Positions 7,498 through 12,672 of a DNA stretch of 12,672 bases are shown piece after piece. Location: assembly GCA_023230525.1 (NCBI GenBank), contig JALNXE010000115.1:1-12672 (forward strand), given 5' to 3'. This DNA is from Desulfobulbaceae bacterium (GTDB lineage Bacteria; Desulfobacterota; Desulfobulbia; Desulfobulbales; SURF-16). Made by a program: the position numbers and the translations under genes. The notes beneath the pieces were generated by a model, which was not told the DNA's origin, did not search any database, and worked only from the letters and a program-made list of their open reading frames with translations. The first letter of the stretch is position 1. Each line of letters opens with the position of its first letter.

Positions 7498-9935
7498 TTT
7501 TCTTTTTCTCCCTTAGCTAAAGGTGCCACTACGATTCTGGCTCTGTTTCCACCTGTCCAGCCCGGCAGGGACACATAAAAACTACTGCCCTTGCCCTCTT
7601 CGGATTCAACCCATATCTTGCCGTCCAGGTGGTCAAGGATGCGGTTGACAATGGCGAGACCCAGGCCTTCCCCTTCGCTTGCAGTCGGATTAAGCCGATG
7701 AAAGATCTCAAAAATTTTGCCCTGATGCTCCCTGGCAATACCGACTCCGTTATCAGACACACAGTACACGGACCGGCCTTTGTCCTTTACCCCGCTTATC
7801 CTGATGCGGCCTGGCCTGCCCGGCTCAAGGTACTTCAGGGCATTACCGAGCAGGTTGGAAAAAAGCTGATTGAGCTGCTCTCGGTCTCCCAGGCAGGTTG
7901 GCAGCGCGTCCACTATGACCTCCACCCCGGCCTCATTGATCTGAAAACCCGTGATGGTGACGATATCGGCCAACAGACGGTTCATGTCGCACTCCTCCAG
8001 GATGAGGCTGGCACGGCCAAGCCGGGACAGGCGCAACAGTCCGCTGAGCAGAGCATCCATCTTGCTGATGCCCTTCTCGATGAACTGCAGGGATTCGGGG
8101 ATATCATTATTCATCAGAGGTTCCGCCTGCTGCCGGATCGCCGCGGAGATTTCCAGGTTTTGCCAGAGTGAGAGAAGACTCTTAATGTCTGCCGATAGTT
8201 CCTTGCTGAACCCCTGAACATTGACCAAGGGGGAACGCAAATCGTGGGAGGTGACGTAGATGATCTGCTCAAGTTCCTTGTTTTTCCGGGCAAGCTCCAA
8301 GGACAGTCGGTCCCGTTCCTGCTCGATTTTTTTACGTTGGTCGATATCCTCTATTACCGAAACAAAATAGGCTGGAACGCCATCCTCATCCCTGACCAGG
8401 GAAACGGTCAGATTTGTCCATACCAGTGACCCGTCCAGGCGGATGTAACGTTTTTCCAGGGAGTAGGTGGAAATTTCTCCGGCCAGCATCTGCCTGTGAA
8501 ACTCAAGATCTGCGTCAAGGTCATCGGGATGGGTAATGTCCTGAAAGGTGAGCTGCCGCAGTCTTTCCTCCGGGTAACCGACAATAGCGCATAATTTCCG
8601 GTTAACACTCAGCCAGCCGCCTTGGGGCGATACAAGGGCAATACCAACAGCGGCCTGTTCAAAGGTTGCCCGGAAACGGTTTTCGCTTTCCCGCAGGGCC
8701 TTTTCCGCCTTATTGCGTTCGGCTATTTCAGCGTTTAAATCATCCCGCGAGGCCGTGACCTCTCGCAGATTACTGACCATGCTGTTGAAGGCGCCGGCCA
8801 GCTGCCCGAACTCATCGTTGCCGGCCAGCTCCATGCGAAAATCAAATTCCCCTTTGCCGATCCGCTCCGCGCCGGCGGTGAGTGCTGCCAGCGAGCGGTT
8901 GATGGTGCGGGAAAGCACCAAGGCAAATACCATGCCCGCCATAATCAGCAGAATGGAGACCACGGCGATGCGAGTATGCAGGACCTCTGCCGTGGCCAGC
9001 ACCTCATCGGTATCGGTGCTCACCAGCAGGATCCAGCCAAAGCCGGTGTAATCCTCCTTGCCCGTGGAGCGGGCATAGGAATAAAACCGTTGCACATTAT
9101 GTTCATTGCCGATAAAAAAACCTTCCCCCCCCTCAAGCCGTTTAAACAGATCGGTGTCTGAAAAATCCTGCAGAAAACGGTAGGGTCTGCTCCGGAATAT
9201 GATTTTTCCGTCCCGCGTCAGCAATCTGATTCGGGTCGATTGATATCTGCTAAATGCTATTTCCGAGGCCTTGACAAGAGGTCCCACATTGACAATTGCC
9301 TTGACCACGCCGAGAAAATTGCCGTCGCTATCATCAAGACGCAGGGCAACGGCAATTCCGTAGGAATCCGATGGGGCATGATAGGCGATATCTTCTAAGG
9401 CAATGCCCTGCTGCCGGGCAGTCTGCCACCAGAGCTCTTTGTCCTGCCGGTAACGGCGTGTCCGTCCGGATGACGCGATAACTGCGCCATAGCGGTTGGT
9501 GATAAAAAGCTCGGGGAATGGAGAATAGCCATATTTCATCAGCAAGGAATTGATGTGACGCACCCCCCGACTCAGCTCGTTATCCTCGATTTCTCCCATT
9601 AAAGGGGATGGGGTATCCTCGGGGGCAGAGATCCAGTCCCGGTCAAGGCGGTCCATGAAATCCTCCGGTGAGTCCAGTGCGGCGAAGGATTGGTTTGACT
9701 TGGCGATGAAGGCAAGAATCCAGTCCTGTTCAGCGTTGTTCCAGACATACATGATCCTGTCATAAATGGCCAGATCAATGCGTTTCATGGTTTCCTGGGC
9801 CAGAATCAGCAATTCATGGCCGATCGCCTCCTCCAGCGACCGGCGGCTGGCAAAGTCAGCATAAAAAGCCAGGGCCGCGGTCAACGTCAGGGTGACCAGG
9901 AAGCCTGCCATAATTTTCCAGCTGGTCCTCATCAC
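7494..9935 (-). CDS. Membrane sensor histidine kinase, Cache-HAMP-PAS-HisKA-HATPase
   Basis: This 813-residue inner-membrane sensor has TM1 at about 9-27 and a large periplasmic region (about 28-320) with dCache features, such as NRYGAVIASSGRTRRYRQDKE followed by LWW (about 147-170). TM2 (about 322-342) and HAMP (about 343-395) follow. PAS/PAC spans about 419-535, with FEQAAVGIALVSPQGG and DITHPDDLDAD. HisKA carries His564 in VTSHDLRSPLVNVQGF. The ATPase domain has N-box Asn698, G1 box SDNGVGI (727-733), F-box FEIFHRLNP and G2 box EGEGLGLAI. This HisKA type commonly works with Rcp1-like regulators, and such a regulator is the next gene. The start is ambiguous: GTG at 9935 (GTGA overlap with the upstream stop, GAGG eight bases before) or ATG at 9932 (TGATG, one residue shorter). 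It probably reads the ligand state of the upstream binding protein, its own Cache ligand, or both. Confidence 0.94.
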   Translation of the reverse strand: MMRTSWKIMAGFLVTLTLTAALAFYADFASRRSLEEAIGHELLILAQETMKRIDLAIYDRIMYVWNNAEQDWILAFIAKSNQSFAALDSPEDFMDRLDRDWISAPEDTPSPLMGEIEDNELSRGVRHINSLLMKYGYSPFPELFITNRYGAVIASSGRTRRYRQDKELWWQTARQQGIALEDIAYHAPSDSYGIAVALRLDDSDGNFLGVVKAIVNVGPLVKASEIAFSRYQSTRIRLLTRDGKIIFRSRPYRFLQDFSDTDLFKRLEGGEGFFIGNEHNVQRFYSYARSTGKEDYTGFGWILLVSTDTDEVLATAEVLHTRIAVVSILLIMAGMVFALVLSRTINRSLAALTAGAERIGKGEFDFRMELAGNDEFGQLAGAFNSMVSNLREVTASRDDLNAEIAERNKAEKALRESENRFRATFEQAAVGIALVSPQGGWLSVNRKLCAIVGYPEERLRQLTFQDITHPDDLDADLEFHRQMLAGEISTYSLEKRYIRLDGSLVWTNLTVSLVRDEDGVPAYFVSVIEDIDQRKKIEQERDRLSLELARKNKELEQIIYVTSHDLRSPLVNVQGFSKELSADIKSLLSLWQNLEISAAIRQQAEPLMNNDIPESLQFIEKGISKMDALLSGLLRLSRLGRASLILEECDMNRLLADIVTITGFQINEAGVEVIVDALPTCLGDREQLNQLFSNLLGNALKYLEPGRPGRIRISGVKDKGRSVYCVSDNGVGIAREHQGKIFEIFHRLNPTASEGEGLGLAIVNRILDHLDGKIWVESEEGKGSSFYVSLPGWTGGNRARIVVAPLAKGEKEK

Positions 9936-11077
9936 TGGTTCAACCTCAGCTGCCCCTGGTCAATCCTGGCAGGATAGAGCGGCATGATGATCTCCTGACT
10001 GCCGGCCTTGAGTTCATAATCTCCCTGCACGCCGGAATAGAGGAAGCCCTGGGAAAGAAGAAACTGGAGATTCCGCCGGGAGACCTCATTTCCCTCCAGC
10101 AGCCCGGCGATCATCTTGACGCAACCATAGCCATTGGCAGCCTGGTGACTGAATGGTTTGCCGAACCGTGCCTGATACTTATCCTTGAATTGTCGGGCAA
10201 AGAGAAAATCTTCATTGTAGACCAAGGGAATGGCGACATAGACCCCATCCGCCTCGGCCATCTCCGTGACTTTGGGATTGGCGGCGCCGGAGGCTGCTAT
10301 GAGATGGCCGCTATAGCCGGCCTGCCGCAATTGCCTGATGGCCAGGCGGATATGCCCGACCAGGCCCACCAGATAGACAGCCGGCATGGTGCGCACCGCC
10401 TCGATCTCTGGGGTCAAATCCTTCACATCATTGGCAAAGGAGACCGCAGTGACGCTCCCTCCTCCGGCGGCAAAACTCTGCCCAAGCAGTTTGGCCACGG
10501 AATTTCCGTAAGGGTCATCGAGATGGACGATCCCCAGTTGCCGAACCTTGAGGGTATCCAAAATCCGCTGCGCCACCCGGATTTCTTCCTGGGAATTTGT
10601 ATAGTCACGAAACACATACTTGCCCTGCTCGGCAAAGTCAGGGGCCGAGGTTACCAACCCCATCAGGACCACCTGATGCCGGGCAGCAAGGGGCGCCAGT
10701 GCCATCCCTACGGAACTGAGGGTAGAGACATAGAGCAGTGGTGACTTCTTCTGCTGTTCAAGGCGGAGAAAAATCTTCTCTGCCTCTGCAGGGCTTGACT
10801 TGCTGTCTGCGATGATCAGCTTTATTTTTCGGTTATTGATACCACCTTGGGCATTCACCTCTTCGGCGGCCATCACCATGGCATCACGCACATCGACCAG
10901 ATGGCTGCCCGACCCGGAAAGAGACAGAATCGCGCCGATGCGGACAGGTTGTTTTTCACTTCCAGGCAACCCCCTGACAAGGATTAGCGCAACCAGGATG
11001 AGGGCGATGGGAATCACTATTTTCAGTAACGCTGAACCGGAGTGATTCAGAAAAACTCTGCTCGTAGCATGGATCAT
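9932..11077 (-). CDS. Periplasmic binding protein, branched-chain-amino-acid type (Peripla_BP_6), membrane-anchored
   Basis: This 381-residue protein is a type I periplasmic binding fold. After a short polar N-terminus there is one hydrophobic helix (about 17-34). No lipobox and no clear AxA cleavage site follow it, so it may stay tethered to the inner membrane. The mature part opens with VRIGAILSLSGSGSHLVDVRDAMVMAAEEVNAQGGINNRKI, the signature of Leu/Ile/Val and amide-binding proteins. Later family blocks include DDPYGNSVAKLLGQSF (187-202) and AANGYGCVKMIAG near 313-325. No ABC permease or ATPase gene is adjacent. Instead its stop codon overlaps the start of a sensor kinase, so a sensory role is more likely than transport, by analogy with LuxP/LuxQ or TorT/TorS. 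The Shine-Dalgarno AGGAG lies five bases before the ATG. The ligand is unknown. Confidence 0.92.
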   Translation of the reverse strand: MIHATSRVFLNHSGSALLKIVIPIALILVALILVRGLPGSEKQPVRIGAILSLSGSGSHLVDVRDAMVMAAEEVNAQGGINNRKIKLIIADSKSSPAEAEKIFLRLEQQKKSPLLYVSTLSSVGMALAPLAARHQVVLMGLVTSAPDFAEQGKYVFRDYTNSQEEIRVAQRILDTLKVRQLGIVHLDDPYGNSVAKLLGQSFAAGGGSVTAVSFANDVKDLTPEIEAVRTMPAVYLVGLVGHIRLAIRQLRQAGYSGHLIAASGAANPKVTEMAEADGVYVAIPLVYNEDFLFARQFKDKYQARFGKPFSHQAANGYGCVKMIAGLLEGNEVSRRNLQFLLSQGFLYSGVQGDYELKAGSQEIIMPLYPARIDQGQLRLNQ

Positions 11078-11104
11078 TCCATCTCCTGGGTGAAATTGAA
11101 TGGG

Positions 11105-11120
11105 ATAGGATAAATCCTAT
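11105..11120 (-). promoter_or_regulatory. Perfect palindrome just upstream of the binding-protein gene
   Basis: ATAGGAT (11105-11111) and ATCCTAT (11114-11120) are perfect inverted arms separated by AA. The element ends 27 bases before the start codon of the binding-protein gene and sits upstream of its Shine-Dalgarno. The two-base spacer is too short for a stable RNA loop with all pairs, so a binding site for a dimeric DNA-binding protein is the better guess. The regulator is not identifiable here. Confidence 0.4.
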
Positions 11121-11174
11121 GTGATCATGCAGGGAAAATATGTTTTTAAATAAATAGGTTTAAATTGATGCATT

Positions 11175-11191
11175 CGAGAAAAGACATCTCG
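11175..11191 (-). repeat. Small stem-loop in the operon leader
   Basis: CGAGA (11175-11179) and TCTCG (11187-11191) form a five-base stem around a seven-base loop. It directly abuts the CRISPR-repeat-like element, so the leader RNA would carry two consecutive hairpins if transcription starts near 11350. On its own it is weak evidence. Confidence 0.3.
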
Positions 11192-11194
11192 CGG

Positions 11195-11224
11195 GTCCCC
11201 ACCTTCGTGAGGATAAATTGAAAT
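11195..11224 (+). repeat. Lone CRISPR-repeat-like element
   Basis: This 30-base stretch starts GTCCCCAC and ends GGATAAATTGAAAT. It has an imperfect hairpin: CCCCAC (11197-11202) against GTGAGG (11207-11212) with one mismatch and loop CTTC. The GTC start, central hairpin and ATTGAAA(C/T) end are hallmarks of several type I CRISPR repeats. No second good copy lies at spacer distance and no cas genes are in the window, so it is not an array. It may be an orphan repeat, a structured leader element, or coincidence. Confidence 0.25.
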
Positions 11225-11352
11225 CAGGGTCCAGAGGGAGCGATACTCATTGAAACACTTCATTCCTGCTGCGGTATGTCCCCGTATCTGTGTCTACGAT
11301 TGCAGGTGAGTTTCATGTCAGGTGGTTTTATCATTTTATTAACATGATAGTA

Positions 11353-11383
11353 ATAATACTAGTGAGTGTAGATAAAAAGTCAA
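11353..11383 (-). promoter_or_regulatory. Candidate sigma-70 promoter for the sensory operon
   Basis: On the - strand TTGACT (11383-11378) matches five of six -35 bases. Either TAGTAT (11361-11356, spacer 16, four of six) or TATTAT (11358-11353, spacer 19, five of six) could be the -10. Use of this site would give a leader of about 270 bases before the binding-protein start codon, carrying the hairpins and palindrome listed above. A closer start site cannot be excluded, but I find no better match nearer the gene. Confidence 0.4.
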
Positions 11384-11468
11384 GCACCCATTTTTATTGC
11401 CAGGCATGAACAAGAATGAGACAAAAAAACCAGATGCCGGAGGATGGGCAAACGTATCTTTCCCAGGA

Positions 11469-12266
11469 TCAGAAAAAACAGGGGAGGATCTCGTCCATGG
11501 CGAGGAAGCTGTCCAGCTCCTCCTGGTTGTAGAAGGCCCGTTCAAAGAAAAGTCCCTGGGCCGGGGCGGTGTAAGGGCTGAGGTTGACCGGCTCCTGCAG
11601 AAAATGCTGCAGATCGGCTGAGGAAAGCTGCCCCCGGCCGATTGCCGCCAGCACGCCGGCTAGGCGGCGCACCATCTTCCACAGGAAATGGGAGCCGACA
11701 ATGCGAATGAGCACCAGATCGCCGGTTTCCGCGACCTGGGCCTTGTTGATCAAGACCTGCGGCGACTTTTTCTTGATTACCTGACGGTCGGTAAATGAGG
11801 TGAAGTCGTGCATGCCCGCCAGCAATTCTGCGGCCTGCTGCATGGGAGCAATCTTGAGCGGTTCATCCAGCTGCCAGACATAGCCTTTGCAGAAGGCGGT
11901 CCTGCGTTTGGCCAGCTGATAGAGATAACTGCGGCCGATACAGTTGTGCCGGGCATGGAAGCGGGGGCCTGCCTTTTGCGCCTTAAGAATATTGATGTCC
12001 TGCGGCAGCAGGGCATTCATCCGCCGGGCGAGCTCATGGGGAGCATCAGCGGTTGCCGCCTCCAGATGGGCGACGAACTGCAGGGCATGCACCCCGCCGT
12101 CGGTGCGCCCGTTGCCCTGCACATCCACCCCCTGGCCATAGAGTTCGCCTGCAGCCGCAAGCAGGCTGCCCTGGATCGTCCGGGCATCATCCTGTTTCTG
12201 CCAGCCGCTGTAACGCCTGCCGTCAAACTCCAGCACCAGCTTAAAACGTTGCGCCGTTCTCTCCAT
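11469..12266 (-). CDS. truA: tRNA pseudouridine synthase A
   Basis: This 265-residue enzyme isomerises uridine to pseudouridine at positions 38-40 of the tRNA anticodon arm. The catalytic aspartate is Asp56 in GNGRTDGGVHAL (51-62), the family usually having GAGRTDAGVHA. Other TruA landmarks are the N-terminal FDGRRYSGWQKQ (14-25), RFHARHNCIGRSYLYQL (102-118) with Tyr114, HDFTSF (153-158), GSHFLWKMVRRLAGVL (191-206) and APAQGLF (234-240). Length is normal for the family. The start is supported by the conserved N-terminus and by AGG nine bases before the ATG, overlapping the stop codon of the thioesterase gene six bases upstream. It is probably co-transcribed with that gene; the pairing looks like housekeeping rather than functional. 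The two active-loop substitutions (Asn52, Gly57) do not touch the catalytic residue. Confidence 0.95.
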   Translation of the reverse strand: MERTAQRFKLVLEFDGRRYSGWQKQDDARTIQGSLLAAAGELYGQGVDVQGNGRTDGGVHALQFVAHLEAATADAPHELARRMNALLPQDINILKAQKAGPRFHARHNCIGRSYLYQLAKRRTAFCKGYVWQLDEPLKIAPMQQAAELLAGMHDFTSFTDRQVIKKKSPQVLINKAQVAETGDLVLIRIVGSHFLWKMVRRLAGVLAAIGRGQLSSADLQHFLQEPVNLSPYTAPAQGLFFERAFYNQEELDSFLAMDEILPCFF

Positions 12267-12272
12267 TTTTTT

Positions 12273-12672
12273 TTACCTGAAAAATTTTGTGGTGACCATA
12301 TCCACCAGATCAGGGTCAATAAACCCGAGTTTTTTGGCTGCCGCACTGGTGAAGAGGGCAAAAACTCCCTGGGAGGTGGCGCAGCGCTCCCCGGCGGGAT
12401 TAAACAGCTCGCCGGTCAGCAATGCCTCCCGCTCGCTGATTTTTTCCCTGACCCGACCTGCCAGCCAGAGCATCTCCCCCGCAAAAACCGGTTTTTCGAA
12501 CTGCACCTGCAGGGATTTGGTCAGCACCAGCCGCTTGAGCAGATGAATGGCGGTCCAGCCCATCACCTCATCCAGCATGGTGGAAATGACGCCGCCATGC
12601 ACGATCCTTCCCCAGCCGCAAAGATGATCCGGCACTGCCACCCGGGAAACCACGGACTCGCCGTCGGAAAAA
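12273..12672 (-). CDS. Hotdog-fold thioesterase, PaaI-like (5' end outside the window)
   Basis: The visible 132 residues match the PaaI/YbgC-type hotdog fold, enzymes that hydrolyse acyl-CoA or related thioesters. The active-site block is IVHGGVISTMLDEVMGW, with HGG at visible residues 25-27 and Asp34-Glu35 nine residues later. Downstream, LTKSLQVQFEKPVFAGEMLWLAGRV is the usual central beta-strand region. A GTG at 12653 could be mistaken for the start, but the frame stays open to the right edge and the extra residues (FSDGES) read naturally into the family N-terminus. The gene therefore most likely lacks roughly 20-30 residues here. The stop codon lies six bases before truA. Substrate is not deducible. 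Confidence 0.82.
   Translation of the reverse strand, partial: FSDGESVVSRVAVPDHLCGWGRIVHGGVISTMLDEVMGWTAIHLLKRLVLTKSLQVQFEKPVFAGEMLWLAGRVREKISEREALLTGELFNPAGERCATSQGVFALFTSAAAKKLGFIDPDLVDMVTTKFFR

Larger units (their letters stand above)
11078..11468. other. 391-base non-coding region between truA and the sensory operon
   Basis: No credible gene is present; short frames here have no homology that I recognise and no good start signals. The region is AT-rich compared with its flanks. It most likely holds the end of the truA transcript and the promoter and leader of the leftward binding-protein/kinase operon. A run of seven A at 11423-11429 (seven T on the - strand) could belong to a truA terminator, but I cannot find a convincing stem beside it. 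A candidate promoter, a palindrome, a hairpin and a CRISPR-repeat-like element are listed separately. Confidence 0.7.

Noticed and set aside
11195..11260. Calling a CRISPR array
   Set aside because: Only one good repeat-like unit exists, the neighbouring unit is strongly diverged and only two bases away, and no cas genes are present.
11295..11325. Possible sigma-54 promoter on the - strand (TGACAT...TGCA)
   Set aside because: The -24 element has GA instead of the essential GG, and the distance to GC is four bases too long.
11423..11468. Intrinsic terminator for truA using the seven-T run
   Set aside because: No stem of reasonable length ends next to the T-run, so I could not support a terminator call.
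11339..11545. Small - strand frame overlapping the end of truA
   Set aside because: Most of its conceptual protein comes from an alternative frame of truA and from AT-rich non-coding DNA. There is no start signal or domain.
12273..12653. Treating GTG at 12653 as the true start of the thioesterase
   Set aside because: The frame remains open to the window edge and the upstream residues fit the family, so the true start most likely lies outside the window.

Overview
The window is chromosomal DNA from a Gram-negative bacterium. It encodes an RND efflux pump, periplasmic ligand-binding and membrane sensor proteins, and moderately GC-rich genes. The architecture of the two sensor kinases, in particular REC-PAS-PAS-HisKA-HATPase-REC with a C-terminal receiver of the 'SGYPSDKI' style, resembles that common in Desulfobacterota/Deltaproteobacteria. 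That taxonomic guess is an inference from protein style. Seven complete genes and one gene cut by the right edge can be supported.

Layout. Bases 1-346 hold no convincing gene, only a candidate promoter and small inverted repeats. Bases 347-4649 (+ strand) encode a two-gene RND efflux module: a periplasmic adaptor and a 1035-residue inner-membrane proton-driven permease. No TolC-type outer-membrane channel is present. A short stem-loop sits in the 64-base gap between the two genes. The module converges tail-to-tail (20-base gap) with a leftward operon.

Bases 11077 down to 4670 (- strand) form a tightly packed four-gene signalling operon. In order of transcription it contains a membrane-anchored, branched-chain-amino-acid-type periplasmic binding protein with no transporter genes beside it; a transmembrane Cache-HAMP-PAS histidine kinase; an Rcp1-type single-domain response regulator; and a soluble hybrid kinase with receiver domains at both ends. 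The first three genes overlap by one to four bases and the last follows after five bases. The likely scheme is that the binding protein detects a small periplasmic ligand, the Cache kinase relays it, and the signal passes to the single-domain regulator and the hybrid kinase. None of the four proteins carries a DNA-binding or enzymatic output domain, so the output must act through protein contacts or a partner encoded elsewhere.

A 391-base non-coding stretch (11078-11468) precedes this operon. It contains a candidate sigma-70 promoter about 280 bases upstream of the start codon, a perfect 7+7 palindrome close to the ribosome binding site, a small hairpin, and a sequence resembling a lone CRISPR-type repeat. 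Upstream of that on the same strand lie truA (tRNA pseudouridine synthase) and the 3' part of a hotdog-fold thioesterase gene, separated by six bases and probably co-transcribed.

The most interesting unit is the binding protein/two-kinase/Rcp1 operon together with its long structured leader. It looks like a dedicated ligand-sensing phosphorelay with an unassigned ligand and output.
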